64,000 nt of DNA from Sphingorhabdus sp. EL138 (GTDB taxonomy: Bacteria; Pseudomonadota; Alphaproteobacteria; Sphingomonadales; Sphingomonadaceae): positions 1 to 64,000 of the forward strand of contig NZ_CAMCWY010000012.1 of NCBI RefSeq assembly GCF_945882965.1, read 5' to 3'. Within the stretch, counting starts at the first letter, position 1. Every line of letters starts with the position of its first letter. Positions 28,728 through 37,689 of the stretch are shown here, piece after piece. Under the pieces are notes generated by a model. The model saw only the letters and a list, made by a program, of their open reading frames with translations. It made no database searches and was not told the DNA's origin. Both the position numbers and the translations under genes were made by a program.

Positions 28728-29179
28728 ACGAGAACATCCGCATACAAGAAGTTGACAGCGTAGAGAAACCCCCAAAAGCGCGGGTCGAAAGCGCAACTGA
28801 TACGTCCGAGCGCAAGAAGGACTATCTTGACGGCTTCCTTGCGCAAAAGCCCCCTGCGCCTGCGCAAAGCGAGCCTGATGGCGATTTGTACGAGGCGGTG
28901 ATTGCGGCGCTCAAGGAAATTTATGACCCCGAAATTCCGGTGAACATTTACGACCTTGGCCTGATTTATAATGTCGAGATCAATGATGGCCATGCTGTCG
29001 TTTCGATGACACTGACGACGCCGAATTGCCCGGTTGCAGAATCGATGCCTGGCGAAGTTGAGCTGCGCGTGGGCGCGGTGCCCGGCATCGGCGACGCCGA
29101 AGTGAACCTAGTTTGGGAGCCCGCATGGAGCCCAGCCAATATGACTGATGAAGCCCGTTTGGAGCTTGGAATGTTATGA
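28724..29179 (+). CDS. sufT: SUF system Fe-S maturation protein SufT (MIP18/DUF59)
   Basis: This 151-residue protein has a C-terminal DUF59/MIP18 domain: KEIYDPEIPVNIYDLGLIY and TTPNCPVAESMPGEVE with the conserved Cys. Proteins of this type help load Fe-S clusters onto client enzymes. The N-terminal 50 residues are charged and probably disordered. Start overlaps the sufS stop (ATGA) and its stop overlaps the sufA start. Confidence 0.93.
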   Translation: MNENIRIQEVDSVEKPPKARVESATDTSERKKDYLDGFLAQKPPAPAQSEPDGDLYEAVIAALKEIYDPEIPVNIYDLGLIYNVEINDGHAVVSMTLTTPNCPVAESMPGEVELRVGAVPGIGDAEVNLVWEPAWSPANMTDEARLELGML

Positions 29180-29532
29180 CTGATATAAAAACACGCGCAC
29201 GCCCTGCGGCAGTTATGCTCACAGCCGCATCCGAAGCGCGCATTGCCGAACTGATGTCCAAAGCACCCGAAGGGGCAATTGGCGTGAAGCTGTCCACCCC
29301 GCGCCGTGGCTGTTCCGGGCTTGCTTATTCGGTCGATTATGTGATGCAAGCCGTCGCGTTCGACGAAAAGATCGAAACATCGGGCGGCGTGCTGTATATC
29401 GACGGCGGCTCCGTGCTGTATCTCGTTGGTTCAATCATGGATTGGGTCGAGGATGAATTCGCCGCAGGCTTTGTGTTTACCAACCCCAATGCGACGGGAA
29501 GTTGCGGCTGCGGCGAAAGCTTCACCGTTTAA
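29176..29532 (+). CDS. sufA: A-type Fe-S carrier protein (SufA/IscA family)
   Basis: This 118-residue HesB/IscA-family carrier has the three ligand cysteines Cys46 in RRGCSGLAYSVDYV and Cys110/Cys112 in GSCGCGESF. It accepts clusters from SufBCD and delivers them to apoproteins. It is the last gene of the operon. Its stop overlaps the convergent autotransporter stop by 3 nt, and no terminator hairpin is evident. Confidence 0.95.
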   Translation: MTDIKTRARPAAVMLTAASEARIAELMSKAPEGAIGVKLSTPRRGCSGLAYSVDYVMQAVAFDEKIETSGGVLYIDGGSVLYLVGSIMDWVEDEFAAGFVFTNPNATGSCGCGESFTV

Positions 29533-31922
29533 AAGTCAAATTGCAGCCGCAAGGCAATGCCGACATCATCAGGCGCATTTTCAAAATGCCCCAGTTCCTG
29601 CCGCCAGAACAGATTTGACGAGAAATGGCCGCCATATATCGGCACGCCCCATATAAGCTCGCTGGCAATCTCCTGCCCCTTTGGTGCCAGCGCAATCTGG
29701 CGGACCGCAAATGTCGTCCCAAGCGTCGCATAATCATACGCCACAGGTAGATACAGCGCCAACCCGCCATGTGTGACGCGCAAGGGCTGCGCGATGCGCA
29801 ACGCAATGCGGTCACCGCGCGTCAACACATGAGCGCCCGACAGGTCCAGCGAAAAGGCATTGCTTTGCAGCGCGCTTCGCGCCGTTAGTGCTGCGCCAGC
29901 ATTGGCGGTGGTCCAACCGTGCCGCCAGCTTGCGCCAAGCGACCATGCGCCAATCAGTGGGACATCACCCCTGCCGTCGACAAACAAGCTGCGCGCGCCA
30001 TTTTGGCCAATGAAGTTGGCGAACCGAGCGCCAAGTACGGTTTCGTCTTCGCGCATCCAATTTGCACCAACGGCGAATTTAGCAGGGCCAATCTGACGGT
30101 CGAGCGACACACCGACAGAGGAATAGGGGTAACGGTTGTTTGGGTTGGTCAAAAACGCCGCGCCACGGCGTTCGAACACACGTGCCTGGCCTGCCTCAAC
30201 GCTTCCTGTCAGGCCAAAGCGCCCAAGTTGATGGCGCAAGGCAAACGACTGACCCGGTGCACGTTCGAACCCGCCGTCCATCTGCGCATCGGTGGCGGTT
30301 AGAAATGCAGCCCCCGAGCTGCCCTGCAATGCCGCGACTTGGCCAGCAGCGGTTTGGTGGATGCTAAGGCTAAACCGGGTGTCGCGTGCAATGGCGGCGC
30401 TGACGCGGCCCGCCAAAATACGCGCTTGATTCTGCTGCCCATATGACAGAAGCAATTGCGAAAGGCGCGCGCCTCCAGCGTCGCTGGCGCTGATGGAAAA
30501 GGCGAGTTCGGTTGTTCCGCGCGATAAGCTGACGGATCGGCTCTGATCAGCCAAAGCAGGCGTGAGCTGAAGGCGAGGCGCGCTTAGGGTAATACCTTCG
30601 GCGACATTGATGTCATACGCACGGCCATAGCTGTCCAACACCACCGCATTTGCGGACATGGGGGACAAGGCGGCATCACCCATGGCCGCAGATGTTGTCC
30701 CGCTATTTCCGTTCAACGCAACGGCGGTGTTTGTGCCGGCCAGCGACGTTGTTCCCGCTGGCGCAAAGGCGCGTCCAATATCCAATATGCCGCGCCCGTA
30801 AAGCGCGTCAGTGCCGGGTTCTCCGGCGTCACGCGCCGATGTCAGCAGCAGGTTCACAATCTGTGCCCCGGTTAAGTTGGGAAAGGCTTGCGCCAACAAA
30901 GCTGCGGCACCAGCGATCTGTGGCGCTGAATAAGACGTGCCATTGAACACCCGCACAGAGGTCCCATCATTCGCAACTAAGCGGTAAATAGTGTCGTTGC
31001 GATATTCGCAGCAAATGCCTTGGCCTAAAGCCGACAACACCGCGTTCTGCGCAACCCCTGCCTTGTTGCTGAATTTTGTTATGATATTACTGTCATCAAC
31101 AGCAGTGGCAATGATGACAAGCCCGTTGCCATTGGCCAATAAGGATTGTGCAAAGGGGCTTGGGCTATTCGGGTCAAATGCGGGATCTAATTCATCGCCC
31201 TCATTTCCTGCTGATACGACCACCACAACGCCAGCTGATGTTGCACGACCTATCGCAGTGCGCAGCGCGCTACTCGCGCCGCCCGCGCCACCGAGCGAAA
31301 TGTTAATGACGCGCGCGTTGTTGACCACCGCGCGGTCAACACCGGCGGTAATTGCAGAATCGAAGAACGAACACCCAGCTTCATCCACACTCTGGGCCGT
31401 CGGGGCGCAGCTTCCCGCTTGATCGGCACGCAACGCCAATATTGTGGCGTCAAACGCCATGCCGTGGACGTCGCGATCATCTTTGGCGGCAGCCAAAACG
31501 CGCGAAACGCTTGTGCCGTGACCATCTTCGTCGCCAAGCGGCCGATCCGCGCCCGTTACATCCCCCGATTGTGCATGGATCCGACCCGCAAACTCATGGC
31601 TATTTGGATCAATCCCTGAATCAATTATACCAACGGTGACACCGCGACCACTGGCACCCGCTTGATAGGCCGTGATCGCCCGGTGAAAATTCGGGCCATC
31701 TGAGCGGAGATATTCCGCAGTCGCGAAACTTATCGTTGGCGGAGGAGGCGGAGGTGGCGGCGGCGCAGGCGGTGTTGCTGGAGGCGCTGGTGGCACGCCC
31801 GCTGTCGGGGGAGGCGGCGCGGGCGTCGAACCTACCCCGCCTCCGCCGCAAGCAGACAGCGCGAGTACGAAAATGACGGAGCTGCCGATCGCAATTTTAC
31901 GACCAATGCGTGGTTGATGCAT
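29529..31922 (-). CDS. Subtilisin-family autotransporter serine protease with lipoprotein-type signal
   Basis: This 797-residue protein has an N-terminal signal ending in a lipobox-like LSAC (Cys25), followed by a glycine run and a proline-rich tract (about 33-62). The S8 peptidase domain spans about 85-390 with the triad Asp101 (IIDSGIDP), His135 (DGHGTS) and Ser330 (NGTSYSAP). The C-terminal 270 or so residues look like an autotransporter beta-barrel ending in aromatic DF. It would be displayed at or released from the outer membrane. Target proteins unknown. It is divergent from the HAD nucleotidase gene. Confidence 0.9.
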   Translation of the reverse strand: MHQPRIGRKIAIGSSVIFVLALSACGGGGVGSTPAPPPPTAGVPPAPPATPPAPPPPPPPPPTISFATAEYLRSDGPNFHRAITAYQAGASGRGVTVGIIDSGIDPNSHEFAGRIHAQSGDVTGADRPLGDEDGHGTSVSRVLAAAKDDRDVHGMAFDATILALRADQAGSCAPTAQSVDEAGCSFFDSAITAGVDRAVVNNARVINISLGGAGGASSALRTAIGRATSAGVVVVVSAGNEGDELDPAFDPNSPSPFAQSLLANGNGLVIIATAVDDSNIITKFSNKAGVAQNAVLSALGQGICCEYRNDTIYRLVANDGTSVRVFNGTSYSAPQIAGAAALLAQAFPNLTGAQIVNLLLTSARDAGEPGTDALYGRGILDIGRAFAPAGTTSLAGTNTAVALNGNSGTTSAAMGDAALSPMSANAVVLDSYGRAYDINVAEGITLSAPRLQLTPALADQSRSVSLSRGTTELAFSISASDAGGARLSQLLLSYGQQNQARILAGRVSAAIARDTRFSLSIHQTAAGQVAALQGSSGAAFLTATDAQMDGGFERAPGQSFALRHQLGRFGLTGSVEAGQARVFERRGAAFLTNPNNRYPYSSVGVSLDRQIGPAKFAVGANWMREDETVLGARFANFIGQNGARSLFVDGRGDVPLIGAWSLGASWRHGWTTANAGAALTARSALQSNAFSLDLSGAHVLTRGDRIALRIAQPLRVTHGGLALYLPVAYDYATLGTTFAVRQIALAPKGQEIASELIWGVPIYGGHFSSNLFWRQELGHFENAPDDVGIALRLQFDF

Positions 31923-32026
31923 AAAAATACCACTTTCAGCGATTGAATTTCTGCTTAAGCCCGATTCGCTTTCGCTAATCTTAACGTCGCCGTTGAGTAA
32001 AGATGTGTTTCTGGCTAGGTGACTAC

Positions 32027-32701
32027 ATGCATTTACATTTCAGTAACATCGACAATTGGATTTTTGATCTAGACCTGACCCTTTATGGGCCAGATGCGAA
32101 TATTATGGCGCAAGTTCGGGACCGAATCGCGCTATATGTTGAACGGTTTTTCAACATCGATTCCGACGCTGCGCACCAAATTCGTCACGCTTATTGGAAG
32201 AAATATGGAACCACGCTGGGTGGATTGATGACCGAACATGCGGTCGACCCGCATGGCTATCTTGATTTCGTCCATGATGTTGACATGACCCTATTGCAGC
32301 CTGCCGCCGATTTGCGCGGCCAGATCGAAGCTTTACCGGGGCGCAAGTTGATTTTCACGAACGCAGATGCACCTTATGCGCAGCGGGTTCTGACCGCGCG
32401 CGGCCTTGATGGCGTGTTTGAGGATATATTCGACATTCACCGGATGCAGCATCTGCCAAAGCCTGCATCTGCGAGTTATGACAGGCTGTGTACAGAGCTA
32501 CATATCGATCCGACCCGAGCCCTTTTTGTCGAGGATTCGGCCCATAATCTTGGTCCGGCCAAGGCCTTGGGCATGACAACTATTTGGGTGAACCACGACA
32601 TCGAAGCTGATAGCAGCGGTGCAGAAGCATTTATTGATCATGAGATTGCCGACGTAAGCGCATGGCTTTCCTCACTCCACGCCATTGAAAGAACGATATG
32701 A
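32027..32701 (+). CDS. HAD-superfamily pyrimidine 5'-nucleotidase-like protein
   Basis: This 224-residue phosphatase is of the SDT1/PPA-type pyrimidine 5'-nucleotidase group. Motif I is [10 protein letters not shown] with both Asp residues, motif [10 protein letters not shown], motif [13 protein letters not shown], and motif [20 protein letters not shown]. It would dephosphorylate a small phosphate ester such as a pyrimidine nucleotide. Start at 32027 follows AGGTGA. Its stop overlaps the dapD start (ATGA). The pairing with dapD is a common alphaproteobacterial arrangement. Confidence 0.88.
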   Translation: MHLHFSNIDNWIFDLDLTLYGPDANIMAQVRDRIALYVERFFNIDSDAAHQIRHAYWKKYGTTLGGLMTEHAVDPHGYLDFVHDVDMTLLQPAADLRGQIEALPGRKLIFTNADAPYAQRVLTARGLDGVFEDIFDIHRMQHLPKPASASYDRLCTELHIDPTRALFVEDSAHNLGPAKALGMTTIWVNHDIEADSSGAEAFIDHEIADVSAWLSSLHAIERTI

Positions 32702-33537
32702 CTGACCAACTTGCCACGATCATTGATGCTGCATGGGACGCACGCGACAGCATTTCCAGCGCTACCAAAGGCGAAGTGCGCGACGCGGTGCAGACCGCCT
32801 TAGCTGGCCTAGATGACGGGTCGCTCCGCGTGGCTGAGAAGCTGTCGGGCAGTTGGCAGGTCCACCAGTATTTGAAAAAAGCCGTGCTTTTGTCGTTCCG
32901 CCTGAATGACAATGTTTTGGTGGATGGTGGCGCGTCCGGTGCGCCTGCGTATGACAAGGTGCCTTCGAAATTCGGCGGTTGGGACGCCGACCGTTTCCGC
33001 AATGCTGGTTTCCGCGTCGTGCCCGGGGCCGTCGCCCGACATGGCAGCTATGTCGGCAAAAACGTCATCCTGATGCCTAGCTTTGTCAACATTGGCGCGC
33101 GCGTCGATGATGGGACGATGGTCGATACATGGGCCACCGTCGGCAGTTGCGCGCAAATCGGCAAGAATGTGCATTTGTCCGGTGGCGTTGGCATTGGCGG
33201 CGTTTTGGAACCACTTCAGGCTGGGCCAGTGATCATCGAAGACAATTGCTTCATTGGTGCGCGGTCGGAGGTTGTCGAAGGCGTGATCGTCGAAGAAGGT
33301 GCCGTACTGTCCATGGGCGTGTTCATCAGTTCAACTAGCAAGATTATCGATCGTACGACTGGCGAGATATTTGTTGGCCGGGTCCCCGCTTACTCGGTCG
33401 TGGTGCCAGGATCGATCCCCGGCAAGGCTCTGCCCGATGGCAGCCCCGGACCCAATTTGTCCTGTGCCGTCATCGTCAAACGCGTCGATGCGCAGACCCG
33501 TGCAAAGACCGCAATCAACGACCTGTTGAGGGATTAA
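32698..33537 (+). CDS. dapD: Tetrahydrodipicolinate N-succinyltransferase
   Basis: This 279-residue trimeric left-handed beta-helix enzyme of the succinylase branch of lysine/diaminopimelate synthesis uses succinyl-CoA and tetrahydrodipicolinate. Hexapeptide-repeat region: [40 protein letters not shown] and [21 protein letters not shown]. The N-terminal helical domain and C-terminal [17 protein letters not shown] are normal. A short terminator overlaps the stop. Confidence 0.97.
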   Translation: MTDQLATIIDAAWDARDSISSATKGEVRDAVQTALAGLDDGSLRVAEKLSGSWQVHQYLKKAVLLSFRLNDNVLVDGGASGAPAYDKVPSKFGGWDADRFRNAGFRVVPGAVARHGSYVGKNVILMPSFVNIGARVDDGTMVDTWATVGSCAQIGKNVHLSGGVGIGGVLEPLQAGPVIIEDNCFIGARSEVVEGVIVEEGAVLSMGVFISSTSKIIDRTTGEIFVGRVPAYSVVVPGSIPGKALPDGSPGPNLSCAVIVKRVDAQTRAKTAINDLLRD

Positions 33538-33557
33538 CTCGACGAGGCGAGTTTCTT
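33536..33557 (+). terminator. Intrinsic terminator after dapD
   Basis: A 6-bp stem AACTCG/CGAGTT with a 6-nt loop is followed by TTCTT. It begins within the dapD stop region. It is short but well placed. Confidence 0.5.
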
Positions 33558-33651
33558 GGGTAGCAATCGTCTTGCAATTCGGACTGAATCGCCGCATAGT
33601 GTTTTGGCGGACCGGGCCCCTCTGGCGCTTCGCTTCTTCGGAAGGAACGTG

Positions 33652-33720
33652 ATGTCGGCCGCATCGGATGTTTCCGGTGCTGTGGTCAGGCGGTCTTCAA
33701 ACCCCCCGAAATACGCTTAG
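33652..33720 (+). CDS. Possible 22-residue small ORF
   Basis: The ATG at 33652 has an excellent Shine-Dalgarno sequence (GGAAGG, 6 nt spacing) and opens a 22-codon frame (MSAASDVSGAVVRRSSNPPK, then YA) ending at TAG. It lies in the gap after dapD, and the second half overlaps a long inverted repeat. It could be a leader peptide or a chance frame. I recognise no family. Confidence 0.35.
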   Translation: MSAASDVSGAVVRRSSNPPKYA

Positions 33721-33739
33721 CCATGCCCGGAACATCCGA
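33664..33739 (+). ncRNA. Possible structured RNA element before the DUF465 gene
   Basis: Arms TCGGATGTTTCCGG (33664-33677) and CCGGAACATCCGA (33727-33739) pair over 13 bp with a single bulged T. The inside can form a GTGGT/GCCAT helix and a small GGT/ACC hairpin. It lies 34 nt before the DUF465 start, so it may be a 5' regulatory structure or a small RNA. It matches no RNA family I know. Confidence 0.4.
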
Positions 33740-33772
33740 TTGAACTTAAACTATGTTCAAAGAGGATGCGCT

Positions 33773-33967
33773 ATGACTTTTTCGTCATTTCGATTGATGC
33801 AATATCACCAGAAGATTGACCGCGAATTGCGCGCCGAAATCAACCGGCGTTGGCCAGATATTTTTCGCGTTCAAAGGCTGAAACGGCTTAAACTGGCAAT
33901 CAAGGATCGTCTTGAAGGCCACGCCAAGGCATCGTTGCGGCGGCCATTGCGTCTTAATAAAATCTAA
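33773..33967 (+). CDS. Small basic protein, DUF465/YdcH-like
   Basis: This 64-residue basic helical protein has the core HQKIDRELRAEINRRWPDIFRVQRLKRLKLAIKDRL, which fits the DUF465 (YdcH) family: two helices, the second ending in LK-K-LKD. Function unknown. The ATG at 33773 follows AGAGG at good spacing. Expression may depend on the structured element just upstream. Confidence 0.72.
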   Translation: MTFSSFRLMQYHQKIDRELRAEINRRWPDIFRVQRLKRLKLAIKDRLEGHAKASLRRPLRLNKI

Positions 33968-33982
33968 AATTTGAAACTTAGC

Positions 33983-34010
33983 CACCACGCGAATTTTCGT
34001 CCGCATGGTG
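33983..34010. other. Hairpin between DUF465 gene and terC-like gene
   Basis: CACCA-C-GCG (33983-33991) pairs with CGC-A-TGGTG (34002-34010). There is no U-run, so it is not a clear intrinsic terminator. At 31 nt before the TerC ATG it could affect that gene's leader, but it lacks the multi-stem form of the manganese riboswitch. Confidence 0.3.
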
Positions 34011-34040
34011 CATGGCATTACGTAAAACAGGGAATATTTC

Positions 34041-35030
34041 ATGGAATTTTTGACAATGGACTGGTTGGGGACACCCGTCTGGTTTTGGCTCGCTTTTCTC
34101 GGTCTTGTCGTCGCGTTGACAGCCTTTGACCTCGGCATCTTGCACAAGGAGGACAAGGAAATGGGCATCGCCGAAAGCCTGAGGCTGTCCGTTTTCTATA
34201 TCAGTATCGCGATGCTCTTCGGCCTATGGGTCTGGTTCCAAAAGGGCGCCGAGATGGGCATGCAATATTACACCGGCTTTTTCATCGAAAAGGCGCTGTC
34301 GATTGATAATGTCTTTGTCATCAGCCTGATTTTCACCTTCTTCGCAATTCCACGCAAGTACCAGTACCGGGCATTGCTATGGGGCATTATCGCCGTCATC
34401 GTCTTGCGCGGCCTGATGATTGCCGCTGGCGCAGCCATTGTGCAGGAATATTATTGGACGCTGTATATCTTCGCGGCCTTCCTCATTGGAACTGGTATCA
34501 AGATGCTGTTTTCTGGCGATCAGGAAATGGACGTCGCTAACAATCCGGTGGTCAAATATATCTCAACGCATATGCGCGTGACCAAAGAGCTTCATAATGA
34601 GAAGTTCTTTGTAAACGTGCCCGACGACAAGACCGGCAAGATGGTGCGTGCAGCCACTCCCTTGTTCTTGGCGCTGGTGGTCATCAACCTTGCCGACTTG
34701 GTGTTTGCAGTCGACTCGGTTCCAGCAATCTTTGCGATCACGACCGATACCTTTATAGTCTACACGTCGAACATCATGGCGATCTTGGGCCTGCGTGCAT
34801 TGTATTTTGCGTTGGCAGCTATGGTCCATCGCTTTCACTATCTCAAATATGCGCTGGCGCTTGTTTTGGTCTTCATTGGTTCAAAGATCTTCGTGTCTGA
34901 CTTCCTCATGGGCGGCAGCAAGTTCCCACCTGTCTTAAGCCTTGTCGTCACCTTCGCGCTTATCCTCGGCGGCATTCTGTTTTCCCTCTGGAAGACCAAA
35001 GATGACGGCCAATCACAGGTGCAGATTTGA
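34041..35030 (+). CDS. TerC family integral membrane protein
   Basis: This 329-residue protein with about nine membrane segments is of the TerC/Alx family, linked to tellurite resistance, pH response and manganese export. The conserved acidic membrane residues are seen in TAFDLGIL, EKALSIDNVFVISL and ADLVFAVDSVPAIFAI. It probably exports Mn, possibly supporting metal supply to secreted proteins. It ends exactly where the convergent HNH gene ends. Confidence 0.9.
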   Translation: MEFLTMDWLGTPVWFWLAFLGLVVALTAFDLGILHKEDKEMGIAESLRLSVFYISIAMLFGLWVWFQKGAEMGMQYYTGFFIEKALSIDNVFVISLIFTFFAIPRKYQYRALLWGIIAVIVLRGLMIAAGAAIVQEYYWTLYIFAAFLIGTGIKMLFSGDQEMDVANNPVVKYISTHMRVTKELHNEKFFVNVPDDKTGKMVRAATPLFLALVVINLADLVFAVDSVPAIFAITTDTFIVYTSNIMAILGLRALYFALAAMVHRFHYLKYALALVLVFIGSKIFVSDFLMGGSKFPPVLSLVVTFALILGGILFSLWKTKDDGQSQVQI

Positions 35031-35351
35031 TTAACGCCGGTCTTTGGTCGGTGCGTTAAAGTCGGGCGGTTTGTTGGCTATCCAGTCGACAAACCGCCCG
35101 ATTTCGTCATGCGCCAATAAAGCGTCGACAGTGGCGAAGCGCTTTTCAAGATCGCTGTTGGTGAAATTGGCATGGATGGTCCGGTGGCAGATCGGGTGCA
35201 CCGGTTGCCGCTCTTTCCCGCCCCGGCTTTTCGGCACGGGATGATGCCATTCGGTCACATCACCCATTGGGCGCGCGCAGAGCCAGCAGCTTAATTCTGG
35301 CTCCGCCGAAACTTCGTCCGCTTCGTAATGATCGCGAATTTTGCGCGCCAT
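35031..35351 (-). CDS. HNH nuclease family protein
   Basis: This 106-residue protein has an HNH-type zinc finger: CWLC (about 23-26), EWHHPVPKSRGG and HPICHRTIHANF. The usual HNH catalytic His and metal ligands are present. Its size and lack of intron-type context point to a stand-alone chromosomal HNH protein (a common alphaproteobacterial family), not a homing or restriction enzyme. ATG at 35351 follows the M20 gene on the same strand by 35 nt. Confidence 0.82.
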   Translation of the reverse strand: MARKIRDHYEADEVSAEPELSCWLCARPMGDVTEWHHPVPKSRGGKERQPVHPICHRTIHANFTNSDLEKRFATVDALLAHDEIGRFVDWIANKPPDFNAPTKDRR

Positions 35352-35385
35352 AATGGCTTTCCCTATACTCTGCTTGGCCAGCCGA

Positions 35386-36720
35386 TCAGTTTTTGCTTGG
35401 CCCAAGCAAATTGAGCACCGCAGCGGTCGTTGCCTCAATCCCCAGCCGTACAGATGGTTCCGGATCAATTTTGAACAAAGGTGAATGGTGGCCAGCCACT
35501 GGCGATCCGCCATTCTTTGCTGCCGCGATCCATTCAGGCTTCGTCCCGCCAACCGCGAAATAATAGCCCGGAATGCCATGTTTCTGATCCACGAAGAAAG
35601 CGAAGTCTTCCGCGCCCATTGTCGTCTGACGGAATGGTGTCACCACATCCTTACCCAAGGCATCGGCAATAGCCCCGTTCAAGCGGCGGGCAAGCGCGCC
35701 ATCATTTACCGTGACCGGCGTACTTTCCGTCACTGTAACAATCGGCAACCTGTCTGCGGGCAAGCCATGTGCCGCGCCAATGCCCTTGGCGACGCGTTCA
35801 ACGGACGCAATGAGCTGGTCGCGCACCGCCTGACTGTTGGAACGCACCGTTACCTGCAAGTCTGCATATTCGGAGATGATGTTATGCTTTGTTCCGGCAT
35901 GGAAAGCGCCAACGGTAATCACGCCGGGGGCCAATGGTCCCTTTTCGCGGCTGATGATCGATTGAAGACCGACAACGATCTGCGAGGCAATATAGACCGG
36001 GTCGCGGCCCAAATGGGGCGCTGCGCCATGGGTAGCAATGCCGGGGACGCGAATATCAACGCTGTCCGCCGACGAATATTGAATACCTTCTGATGCCGAG
36101 ATTTTACCGACCTCAAGCTCTGCAGCGACATGGAAGGCCAATGCATAATCCGGCTTTGGAAAACGGGTATAGAGCCCGTCTTCTATCATCGCCTTTGCGC
36201 CACCGACGCGTTCTTCGGCAGGCTGGACGATGAACAATACGGTCCCCTTCCAACGATCTTTCATCCTCGCCAACTGGCGCGCTGTGCCCACCAATGCGGT
36301 GATATGCACATCATGCCCGCAGGCATGCATTACAGGCATTTCAAGGCCATCGACCCCGACCTGTTTCACTGTGGACGCATTGGCAAGACCGGAGCGTTCT
36401 TGCACAGGCAAGCCATCCATGTCCGCGCGTACCAGAACGACTGGCCCATCACCGTTTTTCAACATGCCAACGACGCCGGTGCCGCCGACTTTCTCAGTGA
36501 CAACCATGCCGGGTACGGCGCGCAGTTCCTGCGCCATACGCGCACCCGTCTTAAATTCGCGGAATGACAATTCGGGGTTGCGATGGAAATGGTCCCACAG
36601 GCTCGCCAGCGAATTGTCATAATCCGCCTTAATCGAGTCTGCGTAATCTGGCTGCGCGGCTGCTGGCGTTACGACCAACGCGCTGGCCAACAATGCGCCC
36701 AAAATAGCTCTCTTAATCAT
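35386..36720 (-). CDS. Periplasmic M20 family amidohydrolase
   Basis: This 444-residue metallo-amidohydrolase has a cleavable signal peptide (hydrophobic 5-20, AAA-QP cut near 22). M20D marks include HACGHDVHIT (metal His/Asp), VQPAEERVGGA (catalytic and metal Glu) and TTMGAEDFAFF (C-terminal metal Glu). It hydrolyses N-acyl amino acids or hippurate-like amides, likely in the periplasm. GGGGAAAG precedes the start. Confidence 0.88.
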   Translation of the reverse strand: MIKRAILGALLASALVVTPAAAQPDYADSIKADYDNSLASLWDHFHRNPELSFREFKTGARMAQELRAVPGMVVTEKVGGTGVVGMLKNGDGPVVLVRADMDGLPVQERSGLANASTVKQVGVDGLEMPVMHACGHDVHITALVGTARQLARMKDRWKGTVLFIVQPAEERVGGAKAMIEDGLYTRFPKPDYALAFHVAAELEVGKISASEGIQYSSADSVDIRVPGIATHGAAPHLGRDPVYIASQIVVGLQSIISREKGPLAPGVITVGAFHAGTKHNIISEYADLQVTVRSNSQAVRDQLIASVERVAKGIGAAHGLPADRLPIVTVTESTPVTVNDGALARRLNGAIADALGKDVVTPFRQTTMGAEDFAFFVDQKHGIPGYYFAVGGTKPEWIAAAKNGGSPVAGHHSPLFKIDPEPSVRLGIEATTAAVLNLLGPSKN

Positions 36721-36769
36721 CTTACTTTCCCCTGTTATCCCAGTTTTTCGTTATCTGTCGTCCACGCTA

Positions 36770-37689
36770 TCATGGGCACCGATCAAAGCAATGCCCAACG
36801 GTGGAAAATTCATCGACCATAGTTACGTAACGATAAAAGCCCTTGCGTTCTGCAGGGTTGATCCAAAAGCCAGCACGCAGCGAATACGCCTCCCCCACAT
36901 GGCCGAACCAGCGATGGCCGGCCTTGTCGGTCAACCAATGCACGCCAAGACCATAAGCCATGAAATAGCCTTTATCATCATCGCCATTTTTGCCGTCAAA
37001 GGTCCAGACAGGACCAATCATCTGCGCAAAGCTTTTAGGCGACAATAAAGGTGCGCCATCGCGCAACAGCAATTGACCGATTTTTGCCAGATCGCCCGCC
37101 GAAATACGTAAGCCGCCCTGCGGGCTGAACGCCGACCCGTTGCCCCCTCCATCACCGCCGCAATCAACGGCGAATTGATATTGGCGTAAGAAAAATACGT
37201 GCCCGGTACATGGTCCAGTTCCCATGCCTTTGGGTCGACAAGCACGGCCTCAAGACTGCCATCAAGCGGCACAATATAATCCACAGAGTCACGCAAACCG
37301 CTTTGATGCGATAACAACGCGCGCAAGGTAATCGGTGTATCCGGAAAGGCCGGATTGCGCACCCGCCAACCCAGATAGTCATTCACGTCGCGGTCGAGAT
37401 CAAGCTTGCCTTGCTCCAGGAGTCGCATCACGCCAATGGCGAGGACCAGTTTTGAAATAGACGCGACCCGCGCCGGATCATCTATGGTCACGGCCCGCCC
37501 CGCAATGCCGGCATCGCCTTCGACTATCGTGGGGTTGATGCTGTCCGATGTGAAATCGACTTTAACCACTGCAGGCCGGATATTGGCTTGGCCAGACAGC
37601 GTTTCCGCCCAGCCGGTCGTTGCGCATCCCGAAGCCATCACTGCCGCAAACGTTGCGCAGACCAACCTTAAGCGGCGCAGATGCATCAT
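36770..37689 (-). pseudogene. Frameshifted beta-lactamase-fold serine hydrolase
   Basis: The first part (37689 down to about 37150) has a lipoprotein-like N-terminus (ASGCATTGW), SISK as the SxxK site, and SYANINSPLIAAVMEGATG with the YxN site. It then leaves frame. A second frame resumes at once with NGSAFSPQGGLRISAGDLAK and runs to WFGHVGEAYSLRAGFW at the C-terminus. Relatives as I recall them carry about 50-60 residues between these two blocks, so the break looks like an internal deletion with frameshift, not a single-base error. The upstream DUF3617 gene overlaps its start. Confidence 0.8.

Noticed and set aside
33662-33740. Selenocysteine tRNA or SRP RNA after dapD (TCTTCAAA and GGTCAGG caught the eye)
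   Set aside because: No 8-bp acceptor with T-arm (GGTTCGA) for tRNA-Sec, and no GGAAGGAAGCAGCC-type SRP core. Only an unknown structured element can be supported.
33968-34040. Manganese (yybP-ykoY) riboswitch before the TerC gene
   Set aside because: The gap is only about 73 nt and holds one hairpin, without the conserved two-stem loop sequences.
35031-35351. HNH gene as a sign of a homing or restriction element
   Set aside because: Stand-alone chromosomal HNH family with no intron, intein, methylase or repeat flanks.
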